Shown in pieces: positions 9,121-18,128 of a stretch of DNA of 55,712 nucleotides. This DNA is from a virus. Below the pieces are notes generated by a model. The model had not been told where the DNA came from. It worked only from the letters and a program-made list of their open reading frames with translations, and made no database searches. Location of the stretch: the IMG/VR virus record IMGVR_UViG_3300040807_003706, positions 1 through 55,712 of that record, one strand, 5' to 3'. Each line of letters opens with the position of its first letter. The first letter of the stretch is position 1. A program made the position numbers and the translations under genes.

Positions 9121-10671
9121 TTAGCGTTCGCCCCAAGTAATAGAGCCAGCAACCGTATTGCCGCTGTCTGCAATGCTTTGAGCAGTAAGCACAAGAACAT
9201 CACCACTGCTTCCGGTGTCATTGGAAATTGGGCGAGTCAAAAACTCGCGGTTATAACGGAAAATTTCGTCTAGCAAAATGTTTTGACCGTCATTATCGCC
9301 TGTAAAGAATACTGCCACTGGTTCGCCTCCGGTGACGCCGGTTGCAGTGGTGTTATATTCAATGGCAGACAGAGATGCAGTGGAAGTAAATACGCCAGAT
9401 GCAATGGCAGGATCCAAAACAGAACCGCTCACCACAATACCACTAGGATTCTTGATTAACGAAAATTTGGTGCGATATTGTGACGATAAATTAGCCATTA
9501 AAGGCACAGCACGCAAGATGTTTTGCTTGCTATTACCGTCATCATTTACAATGTTTTCTTTACAGCGAATAGTAAGCAATGGGCGAATAGTTCCTGGATC
9601 AATGGCTACTGCATTGCTTTCCTGTGAGTAGATGTCATATTTGCTTGCATCTCCTCCGTCAATCTCTGCTTTTGTTCCATACACTTTCAGGAAACATGCT
9701 TGAGAAATGTTTCCAGTTTTTGCAAGCTGGAAAGTCATTGGCAAATTGGGATTGCCAAGACTTGGGAAAGGCAGTCTGTCGCAAGTATTAATTTGATGAA
9801 TGGTCACCCATCGAGCATTGCGTGCAGTGGCGCCAGCAGGCAGGTTTTCGTCCACTGGTACATACGCCATCAAACGTGCCGCAGAGCCGCCGTACCAGCC
9901 CATTAGGATGCGGAACATTGTCACCTTTGACAAGCTCAGCGTATGAACGCTGGAGCCTTGTCCATCAAGCTTGTCGCCATTAAATGCAGAACGCGGAACA
10001 ATCTCTTCCATTACAGAAGGATCTTCCGGGAGTACGCGATAACGGTGGTTGTTATAAAGACTTGTTGGATCGTTAATTGTAAAATCAGTACTACCAATGG
10101 GAGCGCCACTATTCTGAGGACTCTCTCCAGAATTTGTGCGGCGAACAAAATACAAATCATCGCCAATAATGCGAATAATGTAGCCATTGTTGCCGTCAAA
10201 AATACCGGCCTCAATAGTTACATTATTATCGCGAAGCATGCTAATGCCAAAACTTGCATCAGTAATACGCCCCGTTTGATACGGAAATACCAAACGGCTT
10301 TGCATCCGAGCAACAGTGCTGTTCGGTGCATTGGTGTTGATTAAAAGCTGGGCGCCACTTTCTTGGGGAAGGTGCGTAACACTGGAATTATCCGGTGTTC
10401 CAGTTTCGTCAAATGTTAATTTCCACGCCTTTGGATCAATGGCAAGAATGTTGGTGCTATCCCAAAGTTGCAAACTACTTTGCACTCGTGGGTTACCAAG
10501 CAAATCATCATGCACCTCGCTAGGGGCACTTAGATTGTCCAGGATGGGAACAGGTGTTTGATCACTGGCGATAACCACCGGAAGTGATTGCGCCATTGTT
10601 GCCTGACCCGCCTGGATCGGCTCAGTTCTGCCAACTGTTACTACTTGTTGACCTTCTTCAATGTCAGGCAT
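9121..10671 (-). CDS. Virion structural protein, paralogue 1 (FNGDKLDG family)
   Basis: 516 residues. Same module as the next gene: VFPYQTGRITDASFGISMLR, PRSAFNGDKLDGQGSS, GWYGGSAARLMAYVPVDENL, PSLGNPNLPMTFQLAKTG, IDGGD. N-terminal DDLLGNPRVQSSLQLWDS corresponds to the shared LFG/LLGNxR...SLxLW element. Shorter than its paralogue, lacking the extended C-terminus. Proteins with this module are virion components in cyanophages; precise role not known. Genes are separated by 9 bases, so both are expressed together. Confidence 0.75.
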   Translation of the reverse strand: MPDIEEGQQVVTVGRTEPIQAGQATMAQSLPVVIASDQTPVPILDNLSAPSEVHDDLLGNPRVQSSLQLWDSTNILAIDPKAWKLTFDETGTPDNSSVTHLPQESGAQLLINTNAPNSTVARMQSRLVFPYQTGRITDASFGISMLRDNNVTIEAGIFDGNNGYIIRIIGDDLYFVRRTNSGESPQNSGAPIGSTDFTINDPTSLYNNHRYRVLPEDPSVMEEIVPRSAFNGDKLDGQGSSVHTLSLSKVTMFRILMGWYGGSAARLMAYVPVDENLPAGATARNARWVTIHQINTCDRLPFPSLGNPNLPMTFQLAKTGNISQACFLKVYGTKAEIDGGDASKYDIYSQESNAVAIDPGTIRPLLTIRCKENIVNDDGNSKQNILRAVPLMANLSSQYRTKFSLIKNPSGIVVSGSVLDPAIASGVFTSTASLSAIEYNTTATGVTGGEPVAVFFTGDNDGQNILLDEIFRYNREFLTRPISNDTGSSGDVLVLTAQSIADSGNTVAGSITWGER

Positions 10672-10677
10672 TGTTCC

Positions 10678-11355
10678 TTAAATCGAGGTGATGCGAGGCT
10701 TGACCTGCAATGTTCCTAATACAATCGTATCCTCTTTTAGCACTCTTAGAGTGCCGCCAGAGGCTACAGAGCTAAATAATGGAGAACCCGCAGTGGGAAT
10801 CACTTCAAACACGGTGCTTGAAATAATGTTTAACGTATTGGCGGTATAAGTGGAATTGTAGCCAGAAACGCTTGCTCCAGCTATGCGAACAATGTCAAAA
10901 GAAGAAAGATTATGATTGCCGCTTGTCGTCACTCGCATCCGATAGGTGCCAAGCAATTCATCTACTATTGCGCCCTGCGAAATTGAAGCAATGCCATTTC
11001 CTTCTTCCACATAGTACAACTCTTTTAAATCCCATAAATAAAGAGCGCCAATATCTGCGGGATCATCGGCTTGCCTTCCCACGTCATAAGTGATTGCTCT
11101 TTCGCTGTAACCACTAGAAATATTGCGCCGCAAACTTTCTGTTTGCGTTGAAGTTAATGCAAGCTTTAAGTGCCCAGTAGTTGAAAGCTTGGTAATGCCA
11201 AACGTGTCAATTACACTGCCAGCAAAGGTTTCTTTGATTTGCGCCAGCACTTCTGAGCTGGAGAAATCATGAGGCGTGCCAATGGGTTTTTGAAAGGCAA
11301 GATATAGCTCGTCAAAGCTGTCCCCCTCTCGCACCGTTACATTAATGCTTTCCAT
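10678..11355 (-). CDS. Baseplate-type protein with Ig-like N-domain
   Basis: 225 residues. N-terminal REGDSFDELYLAFQKPIGTP followed by DFSSSEVLAQIKETFAG resembles the BppU-type Ig-like domain (GdsF...f....G.p.DfSg..v.a.ik), as in the 113-residue protein near base 1000. The C-terminal half has TTSGNHNLSSFDIVRIAGAS, a 'G.H.L...D.V.i.g' beta module. Its start overlaps the stop of the coiled-coil gene upstream by one base. Probably an adaptor between tail tip and fibres. Confidence 0.65.
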   Translation of the reverse strand: MESINVTVREGDSFDELYLAFQKPIGTPHDFSSSEVLAQIKETFAGSVIDTFGITKLSTTGHLKLALTSTQTESLRRNISSGYSERAITYDVGRQADDPADIGALYLWDLKELYYVEEGNGIASISQGAIVDELLGTYRMRVTTSGNHNLSSFDIVRIAGASVSGYNSTYTANTLNIISSTVFEVIPTAGSPLFSSVASGGTLRVLKEDTIVLGTLQVKPRITSI

Positions 11356-12179
11356 TAGCCGTTGATTAATTTATCAAGGTTGGCAATTGCTTCATTGCGC
11401 AAAGCAGAGGACTGACGCACAGGGCTCTTCAGTTGGTCAATGCGCAATAAAAGCTGGCGCTTCTCATTGCTAAGTCTATCAATCTCAGCGTGCAAGTTCG
11501 CGAAATGCGTACTAACTGACATTGCGCGATTAATTTCGTCTTTCAACTCTGTATTTGCCTGCTTCAGCAGTTCAATTTCCTCTTGATAGCTAGCTATTTC
11601 TTGAATAAGAGAATCGGGGCCAATCCTTTTTTCAATGACGTGCTCAGTTTTAATTACCACTGGCTCAGAAGGTTTATGCGCCTTTTTTTGTGCTTGCGAT
11701 AAATTGGCAGCCAGTGCAGCAGCTTGACCTTTCGCCGCCGCTGCATTGCTTTCTGCTTCTGTTAGTTGCCGCAATAATTTTGTATTTTGCTCTTCAAGTA
11801 GCCTAACTTTTTCTTGCTCTTCGCTTAATTCGTTACGTAAAGCAATGTTTTCAAGAGCATCGCCTTTTCGCGCAACATTTTGACGCAATGTGCCCTGTCG
11901 TGAAACACCCCTTGCATCGTCAATTGTAATTTCCGAAATAGATGGCACTCTCCATCGCTCCATGTAAGTCAAACGAGTAATATCACCTGCGTCTTTCCAA
12001 TCCACAAAATATGGCATTCCGGCTGGACAAGGCGGTAATTCAATGTCCACCAAACCATCTTCCACTTTGAATGACAAATCTTTAGAAGGGGCGCCAATAA
12101 AGGCGCCCCCCGCCTTTACGTATAGCCGCCCATTTAACGCTCCATTGACTCCCTCTAAAAAGCCGACAATGCGTGTCAT
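11355..12179 (-). CDS. Coiled-coil tail protein
   Basis: 274 residues in two parts: a beta-rich N-domain (~1-85, with GRLYVKAGGAFIGAPSKDLS and PPCPAGMPYFVDWKDAG) and a long coiled coil (~110-265) with heptads such as LSEEQEKVRLLEEQNTKLLR and YQEEIELLKQANTELKDEIN. The coil could form a trimeric or hexameric rod in the tail tip. Position between the J-like tip protein cluster and the Ig-like adaptor supports a tip-to-fibre spacer. No enzymatic motif. Confidence 0.65.
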   Translation of the reverse strand: MTRIVGFLEGVNGALNGRLYVKAGGAFIGAPSKDLSFKVEDGLVDIELPPCPAGMPYFVDWKDAGDITRLTYMERWRVPSISEITIDDARGVSRQGTLRQNVARKGDALENIALRNELSEEQEKVRLLEEQNTKLLRQLTEAESNAAAAKGQAAALAANLSQAQKKAHKPSEPVVIKTEHVIEKRIGPDSLIQEIASYQEEIELLKQANTELKDEINRAMSVSTHFANLHAEIDRLSNEKRQLLLRIDQLKSPVRQSSALRNEAIANLDKLING

Positions 12180-12181
12180 GC

Positions 12182-12589
12182 TTACACCTCGCGATAGGTG
12201 ATTAAAGTTTGATATTCAATGCCACTGCTTACCACCGTTTGCAAGCTTTCACCTGATGCCGTCTGGAAAAGTCCCATTGGGCTGCCAAATGACAAAGGAA
12301 AACCTGATGCGTAAACGGGAAACGCGGGTGTAAGCGTAGAACCAGAAGTGCCACTTCGAAACTGAACAGTGCCTCCACTTGTGGCAGTGCAAACTACATT
12401 GAGAACCCTCAGGGAAACACCCGTTATGCCAGATACAACCACTTCACCGCTTGTACTGGTCACCCATGCACTTTTGATGCCCGATGGGAGAATGTCATGC
12501 TGAAGAATGTACGGAACGCTAATGCTGCCATCGCCTTGCGCTTGCACATAAGCTGTGTTGCCTGCCGCATCAAGACCGAAAAGTGCCAT
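12182..12589 (-). CDS. Small beta-rich virion protein
   Basis: 135 residues, starting MALFGLDAAGNTAYVQAQGD, dominated by Ser/Gly/Thr/Val strands. Composition and length fit a beta-sandwich decoration or tip accessory. Two bases separate it from the next gene on each side. Family not recognised. Confidence 0.6.
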   Translation of the reverse strand: MALFGLDAAGNTAYVQAQGDGSISVPYILQHDILPSGIKSAWVTSTSGEVVVSGITGVSLRVLNVVCTATSGGTVQFRSGTSGSTLTPAFPVYASGFPLSFGSPMGLFQTASGESLQTVVSSGIEYQTLITYREV

Positions 12590-12591
12590 GG

Positions 12592-12990
12592 TTAAAACAT
12601 TAAAAAGAAGAGGCGTTGATTCGGCTTGCTTTCGCCGTTAGGTAGCCTAACAGTATCGGCAACAGAAAAGTCAAAGCGCAATGGCGAGGCGATGTAGCGA
12701 GAGCTGTAGGACCATCCACTGCGCTTGCCACTTACGCCAATTGTAGCAATCCGAATGAGATAGGAAGATTTAATGTCGTAACTAGGAATGTCAACGTAGG
12801 CGTAATTTTTTTCCGTTTGCCCTAAATTTAGCCATAGATCTTCTTCCTCTCTGTACACCTCCACGTCAAATGATCGAATGAGAGGATTATTGATGGGCGA
12901 TTGCCAGCAAATAGCTGGATTAATCGCGTTCAAAATGGAATAAGCGGTGTACTGCGGATATTCCCATGTGGCTTCTAATCGAGTGGTCAT
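12592..12990 (-). CDS. Fibronectin-III-like tail tip accessory protein
   Basis: 132 residues. The middle (IRSFDVEVYREEEDLWLNLG, then NYAYVDIPSYDIKSSYLIRI and IGVSGKRSGWSYSS) has the FnIII strand order: 'y.vev......w..l......y...........y..rV.a.s..g.rS.ws'. In lambda J such FnIII domains are fused to the C-terminus of the tip protein; here the J-like protein stops early and this gene overlaps it by 4 bases, so it may be a split-off J domain. Confidence 0.7.
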   Translation of the reverse strand: MTTRLEATWEYPQYTAYSILNAINPAICWQSPINNPLIRSFDVEVYREEEDLWLNLGQTEKNYAYVDIPSYDIKSSYLIRIATIGVSGKRSGWSYSSRYIASPLRFDFSVADTVRLPNGESKPNQRLFFLMF

Positions 12991-14969
12991 AATCCCGAGA
13001 AATCAATGGTGGAAGCATTAACATTTGGCAATCCAACGAGATTAGATGTGGCTACAGAAGTCAAAGTTGGAGAACCAAGAGAAAAATTATCTACTAAGTC
13101 ATACTTTGCTTCGTAATACTCCGTTGCTAAAACATTAACAATTCCACTGTCTTCAGTTAGGCTAACAATACGATATTTTTTACCTACAGCCAATGCTTCT
13201 CTAATTAGCCACGGAGAACCTACTTGAGGCGCAGTTGAAAAAGAAGGCGCCACTGAAATGCTGCTTGTCGCTCCCGCAGAATTGGTAATAGAAGAAGTAA
13301 GCTCTTGTCCGCTATCGCTAATAATAATTTGATAAGACACTCCTTCTTGTAAAGTTACATCCCTATCTAGTGAAACTGTTGAGGTGGTGGCTGCTGTAAT
13401 TGCACCTGCAGCTACTCCTGATGTTCTATACGGATCGGCAATTTCAATAATCTCACCAGGCATCAAGAAAAAGCCTTGAGCGCTCACTTTAAACGTGACG
13501 GTTTCTGTTTCATTCAAATTGGTGAGCAATGTCCAGTAACCAATGCGGCGAGCTTGTGATTGTTTTGTTGTACCAAAAGCCCTGATTTCTATCTCTCTAT
13601 ATCCATAGCGTTCAATGCCTGCAGCATCTTCTACGTATTCAACTTTGCTTTTGAACTTATCATTTCGGTCATTCCATGAAACAAGAGCAACGGTCTTACG
13701 GGCTTTAAGAGAAGTGCCTTCGTAAGTAAACGGAGCACTTGTTACTTCCCCTTGCTCATTAACATTGACAACGACATTGGAAGGTGAAAATTGACGAACA
13801 ACAGGGCCAGAGCGGTCCTGCGTAGACATAATAAGGCCTTGTGCAAAATAAATCATGCCGCGAAATACCGCTGCAATTCCATTCATCACTTCATATGCTT
13901 CTGCTCGATTATTGATTACTCCATTAAAAGTAAAGCGCTTTTCGGTTCCCCCTGTTCCATTGGGCACTCGCTCGTCGCAATATTGGGCAATTTGATATAA
14001 CGAATAAATGTCAATATCATCAGCTTCAATGTACAAACCAGTGCCGTATCTTTCATTTGTCATCAGATCGTACAACACCCATGCGGGATTGTTGCTGTAT
14101 TCATAAGTAAAGCTTCCATCCCATACGCCATTTGCTCCCACTCCAGTGGGCACTCTAATTTTTAAGCCCTGAATTTCCACTGAAATCTTTGGCACGCTCG
14201 AAAAAGCTTCTGCCGAAAATTTCATTCCCATTAAGGCAGTATTTGGATAGAAAAGCTTGTCGTCTAAAACACCAACAATTGCTTTGAAGTATAAATCATT
14301 GCTTGTTTTTAAATCTTTAGGATCGGCAGTTGTCCTTCTAACGCGAACAGTCCAAGGGCCAGTTCCAGACAGTGGATAGAAATATTCTCTATCAAATGGC
14401 CCTCTGCTTTTCCCTTGAATTGCAAGATCTTCACTAACAATTGGTTTACTGCCAATTGAATCAAAAATCCTGATATTAAACTCAACTTTTGTTGCCTTTA
14501 CATCTCCATCGTCTTCAACCTTAAACAAAGAACCAACGCCAATACGGACAACAATGCGATTGAGATCTGAACGTGTTGTAGTAGCAGAAACACGGCCACT
14601 TTGTTTTGTCAATTTTGTCCCAATGCTTTGCTCAATGCGAACATCAGCAAAGCCAGTCATGGGTGACTGTGATTGCGTTCCAGTTCTAAATTGAATTTCT
14701 ACATCGTTATCATTTTTCTTATTGAAATTGCTTGAGCCATTTGCAGCTATCAATGGCGTGTCATCAAGATAAATGTACTTTCCTCTTTCGCTTGGGCTAA
14801 TACCAGGAAATCCTTCAACCTCTCCTTCGCACAGGGCTAAAACAATGCTTGCCTCTGCTTGACTTCGCAGTGTATCTGGATCTTCAACAGGAGCATTTCC
14901 ACCCCCTTTGCCGCCGCCACCGGAGCCGACAATTTTCCATTGTTGATCTTGGCCGTACAGCTTCTCCAT
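12987..14969 (-). CDS. J: Tail tip host-specificity protein, lambda gpJ-like
   Basis: 660 residues. Opens with a Gly-rich strip (IVGSGGGGKGGGNAPVEDPD) and DTLRSQAEASIVLALCEGEV, as in gpJ ('AKvl.llcEGpieGl'). The best match is WVLYDLMTNERYGTGLYIEA ... YSLYQIAQYCDERVPNGTGG TEKRFTFNGVI, paralleling lambda J. It forms the central hub of the tail tip and contacts receptor and tape measure. It is about half the length of lambda J because the C-terminal FnIII and receptor-binding parts are absent; the neighbouring FnIII-like gene and fibre genes may supply them. Confidence 0.9.
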   Translation of the reverse strand: MEKLYGQDQQWKIVGSGGGGKGGGNAPVEDPDTLRSQAEASIVLALCEGEVEGFPGISPSERGKYIYLDDTPLIAANGSSNFNKKNDNDVEIQFRTGTQSQSPMTGFADVRIEQSIGTKLTKQSGRVSATTTRSDLNRIVVRIGVGSLFKVEDDGDVKATKVEFNIRIFDSIGSKPIVSEDLAIQGKSRGPFDREYFYPLSGTGPWTVRVRRTTADPKDLKTSNDLYFKAIVGVLDDKLFYPNTALMGMKFSAEAFSSVPKISVEIQGLKIRVPTGVGANGVWDGSFTYEYSNNPAWVLYDLMTNERYGTGLYIEADDIDIYSLYQIAQYCDERVPNGTGGTEKRFTFNGVINNRAEAYEVMNGIAAVFRGMIYFAQGLIMSTQDRSGPVVRQFSPSNVVVNVNEQGEVTSAPFTYEGTSLKARKTVALVSWNDRNDKFKSKVEYVEDAAGIERYGYREIEIRAFGTTKQSQARRIGYWTLLTNLNETETVTFKVSAQGFFLMPGEIIEIADPYRTSGVAAGAITAATTSTVSLDRDVTLQEGVSYQIIISDSGQELTSSITNSAGATSSISVAPSFSTAPQVGSPWLIREALAVGKKYRIVSLTEDSGIVNVLATEYYEAKYDLVDNFSLGSPTLTSVATSNLVGLPNVNASTIDFSGL

Positions 14970-14975
14970 TTTGCT

Positions 14976-15599
14976 TTAAACAGGAATCCGTTCAGTTGAA
15001 ATAGACGAAGACACAATCAACGGCGAATCCAAGAAATAACGTCCATACAATAAAGGCACAGGATAACCCTGTGTTGTCAATTCGGCAGCCCTGTCAAAAA
15101 TAAAGCTTTCTTTCTTTTTGGTATCGCTACTTGGTGTTTGCACCTGTGGCGATAAAAGGCCTGCAATGCCAGTAAGAAATAAACTCGCGCCAAGACTAAA
15201 TAAAGCCACGCTGCCTGCAGCAGTTTTAGCGGCAGCAAGCCCTGCAAAAGCGCTACTGCCAGCAATTGGAACAAAAGCCAGCGCAATTAATGCTGCACCA
15301 ATCAAAATTTGTCCGACATTGCCACCAGCACCAGTTACTACTGGTGCCATTACTAAGCGATCACAGCTTAAAAAAACTCCTTCGTAATCAAGACCCTCTG
15401 GCTCTTTTGTAATAAGCTTAAAACCAATACCATTTTCATGTGCAGTAGTTAAATATTCTTGAAATCCAGCAATTTGGCGAGACAATGCAATGATAACTTC
15501 ACGTGCATTTAGAGCCATAAAACGATAAGTGCGCCCAAATTTACGGCCAAGCTCTCCTAGAAGCTTCACTTCCACCCATCTTCTCTTTGTGCCCGTCAT
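14976..15599 (-). CDS. I: Tail assembly protein, lambda gpI-like
   Basis: 207 residues. N-terminal ubiquitin-like part (VEVKLLGELGRKFGRTYRFM, ALNAREVIIALSRQIAGF) then a Gly/Ala hydrophobic stretch (~90-160: NVGQILIGAALIALAFVPIA and SLFLTGIAGLLSPQ) as in gpI. gpI acts with J, K and L in building the tail tip initiator and is not a major virion component in lambda. Sits between K and J genes as in lambda; overlaps K by 4 bases. Confidence 0.88.
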   Translation of the reverse strand: MTGTKRRWVEVKLLGELGRKFGRTYRFMALNAREVIIALSRQIAGFQEYLTTAHENGIGFKLITKEPEGLDYEGVFLSCDRLVMAPVVTGAGGNVGQILIGAALIALAFVPIAGSSAFAGLAAAKTAAGSVALFSLGASLFLTGIAGLLSPQVQTPSSDTKKKESFIFDRAAELTTQGYPVPLLYGRYFLDSPLIVSSSISTERIPV

Positions 15600-16303
15600 A
15601 CATCCTTGTGTCGCAACACTTTCACTGTCACTTTAGCCCAATATCCGCCATAAACAGATGACTGTGACAGGCGGTTAGAGAGATGATGATAAAAACAAGC
15701 CCCATTGCCATTCATTACGCCCACATGGTTTGGCTGCGGCGATTGCATCCTCATAAGCAACATGTCTCCTTTTTTATCTGGTCGTCCAACTTCATAGAAA
15801 CCTTGGCTTTCATAATTCTCAAGAAACATGGACCATTCAGGATTTAACCATTCTTCGTCATGTTTCCTTTCAAAATCATCTAATTGAATATTGAATTCAC
15901 GGGCGTAAAAATCACGCAGCAAAGCATAGCAATCATGTAGCCCATAGGTCCATTCGCGCCCTTCATAGGGCGCGTTACCAGTTGGGTCAATGTAATGAAA
16001 ATTATTACTAGGAATATGTACCATCACCCATGGAACATTGCATTGCTTGCACGCTTTTAAATCATGCATCGAAAAAGCATCAATTCCTCCAATGTGCGAA
16101 TGATAGATGGCTTCAATTTTCCCCCTCTCTTCCGCTCTTGCGTAATCTTCGGCGGCTATTGCGAAATTAGTTTCTGGTGAATTGTGCGCATTTTTGCATG
16201 GCATAATTTCACCGTCAACAATGAAACCGCAACACTCTTCGGGGGCGCATTGAGAAGCCTCATAGGCAATGGCTTTTTTAAGGCGATAAGAAAGTTGATT
16301 CAT
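15596..16303 (-). CDS. K: Tail tip peptidase, lambda gpK-like (JAB + NlpC/P60)
   Basis: 235 residues from ATG at 16301-16303 (overlaps the stop of the L gene as ATGA); the longer frame from 16369 lies within L. N-terminal JAB/Mov34 metalloprotease motifs: PEECCGF, then YHSHIGG.DAFSMHD (H-S-H...S..D) coordinating zinc in the family. C-terminal NlpC/P60 domain: WTYGLHDCYALLRDFY with the catalytic-type Cys, and later PNHVGVMNGNG with the His. In lambda, K is required for tip assembly and may cleave peptidoglycan cross-links during DNA entry. Confidence 0.9.
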   Translation of the reverse strand: MNQLSYRLKKAIAYEASQCAPEECCGFIVDGEIMPCKNAHNSPETNFAIAAEDYARAEERGKIEAIYHSHIGGIDAFSMHDLKACKQCNVPWVMVHIPSNNFHYIDPTGNAPYEGREWTYGLHDCYALLRDFYAREFNIQLDDFERKHDEEWLNPEWSMFLENYESQGFYEVGRPDKKGDMLLMRMQSPQPNHVGVMNGNGACFYHHLSNRLSQSSVYGGYWAKVTVKVLRHKDV

Positions 16304-17769
16304 CGGAATAAATTTGCGCCAGGAAACGCCCCGAAAGGCAAAGTAGACAAACCAAAGCGTAAACGACAACTTGTCAATCTCTTACCACATTGATCATTAT
16401 TAAAAATCGGGTCATTGGGGGGTAATGCTGCAAGTGCGGCATCAAACGTTGCTTGTGCGGCGATTACAGCGGCTTCTGCTTCTGCTAATTGAGTTTCGGC
16501 GGCCTGCAATCGTTCTCGCGCAGCGTCGCATTGCGCCGTACTTACCCGCCAAATCTGAATGTCAACAACTGGCGCCACGTTGTTGTCGCGACGTTCACCA
16601 CGAGCAAATACAATCTGCCCAAGAGTTCCTATGGAAGGGGCAGTGCCTGGAGCGGCATTGCTAATGGCGCTTAATATGCTTCCATTTCTACATGCAACAA
16701 TTTGACCGTCTAAATCTCTAAAAGCAAATGTACTAGGGGGATCGTATTCACCTTCTGTAACTATTTCAGCCTCAATACTGTTTGGCCCGCCAGGAAACAA
16801 TGGCGGCCCTTCAACACCAATCCATTGATTAATAGCCCAAACATTGCCAGTACCATTATTTCCAGGGCCACGTCCAGTATTTTGAGTGAGCCCCATAATT
16901 GCGTTTCCTTCCTGAGGGTTGGCAGGATCGTAATCAAATTGCGCAGGAGGAATCAACTGATTTTCGTAGTACGCAGCAAAATATGTTGTCCCGTCAAGAA
17001 TGCCAAATGTATATGGACCATTAGATCGACGCAGATTAAAAAGTGGCTCACTACGTTCGATAATATCAACAGCGCATGCAATGTCCACATCTCCAGTGGC
17101 TGCATTAAGTTCGTTTTCCGCAGAAATTACTGCAGAATTAGCCTGAAGCAAAGCTTCAAGCGCAGCCCGATAAGCTTGCGCCTCAGCCGATGCTGACCCT
17201 GGAAGCGAATCAAGCTCATTGGCCACTGGAGGGCCTGAATAGCCGCATTCAGGCCCTTTGTAGCGCCATAAGCAATGGTTTTGAGTGATAACACGGCGTG
17301 GCAGCAATAAGCCCTCAAGATCTATTTTGCTGGCAAGCTGCCAGCTAACAGTAATGTTTGTTTCAGCGGTTTTGCGCTCAATGTAAAAAATATCCTCTGG
17401 AAATTCCTGTGTGGAATCAGGAGTGGGGCCATTGTCTAAATATTTAAACAATGTTCTACGTCGAATTACTTTTGCGCCAACAAGATCATTTGCGGAAGAT
17501 ATGACAGCGCTGAATGTGCCAAGCACGTTTGCTACGGTAATTTCTGGCTGAGGCATTTGGCCTTTGGTTGTAACATCAAAACCGCTAGCTTCAATGGGAA
17601 ATGACGTATAAGTTTGCCCCTTCCATACCACGGAAGAATTATCAGGCATTACTTCATTAGTAAAAAAATATTGCCCAGACAGTCCATCCTCAATAGTGGA
17701 TAGATCAATTTCAAACATTTCAATGATGGCATCATGCCACCCTTGTTGCACGTCGTTTTTAATTGGCAT
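16300..17769 (-). CDS. L: Tail tip protein, lambda gpL-like, with large internal insertion
   Basis: 489 residues, about twice lambda gpL. N-domain: MFEIDLS....YFFTN and YTSFPIEASGFDVTTKGQMP QPEITVAN. Cysteines C166 and C175 (HCLWRYKGPEC, spacing 9) and C461 and C468 (CGKRLTSC, spacing 7) reproduce the two pairs that hold a 4Fe-4S cluster in lambda gpL, but about 285 residues lie between the pairs instead of about 20. The insertion contains a coiled region rich in Ala/Glu on each side and a GILDGTTYFAAYYENQL / IWRVST beta domain. Ends LRFGLSTLPFGAFPG as expected. Genes L-K overlap by 4 bases. Confidence 0.88.
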   Translation of the reverse strand: MPIKNDVQQGWHDAIIEMFEIDLSTIEDGLSGQYFFTNEVMPDNSSVVWKGQTYTSFPIEASGFDVTTKGQMPQPEITVANVLGTFSAVISSANDLVGAKVIRRRTLFKYLDNGPTPDSTQEFPEDIFYIERKTAETNITVSWQLASKIDLEGLLLPRRVITQNHCLWRYKGPECGYSGPPVANELDSLPGSASAEAQAYRAALEALLQANSAVISAENELNAATGDVDIACAVDIIERSEPLFNLRRSNGPYTFGILDGTTYFAAYYENQLIPPAQFDYDPANPQEGNAIMGLTQNTGRGPGNNGTGNVWAINQWIGVEGPPLFPGGPNSIEAEIVTEGEYDPPSTFAFRDLDGQIVACRNGSILSAISNAAPGTAPSIGTLGQIVFARGERRDNNVAPVVDIQIWRVSTAQCDAARERLQAAETQLAEAEAAVIAAQATFDAALAALPPNDPIFNNDQCGKRLTSCRLRFGLSTLPFGAFPGANLFR

Positions 17770-17771
17770 TT

Positions 17772-18125
17772 TTAACTCCTTGCGTCATAAATACGCCGAC
17801 ACGTAAAAGAGATGACATTGGAATTTGGGCCAATATTTTCCCAGCTCCATTGATTGGGATCTAGGCGATATTTATACTGTTCAGCATCTTGAAAAAATTT
17901 GGCATAAAAGAAATCCCCCTGCAAATCAGAAAGTGTTCCATCTAAAGCCAATGCTTGTTCGTCAGTGATAGGCACTGTACGAATGTCATACATTCTAATA
18001 TCAGTATTTGCGCCATCAGGAATCACCTGTTCAAAGCCATCACCAAATTGCACGCGCCTGGTGCGCGTGCCTCTTTTGGCAGTAAGGCCATATTCAACGT
18101 CAAGAACTAATGTGGGCTGTGCCAT
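17772..18125 (-). CDS. M: Minor tail protein, lambda gpM-like
   Basis: 117 residues. Contains RRVQFGDGFEQVIPDGANTD, the hallmark 'RVRFGDGYEQ...DGiN' of gpM, plus the C-terminal FTCRRIYD ending. In lambda, M joins the tip complex after J, I, L and K have assembled. Gene order TMP-M-L-K-I-J is the same as lambda (H-M-L-K-I-J). Two-base gap to the L gene. Confidence 0.92.
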   Translation of the reverse strand: MAQPTLVLDVEYGLTAKRGTRTRRVQFGDGFEQVIPDGANTDIRMYDIRTVPITDEQALALDGTLSDLQGDFFYAKFFQDAEQYKYRLDPNQWSWENIGPNSNVISFTCRRIYDARS

Positions 18126-18128
18126 GGA

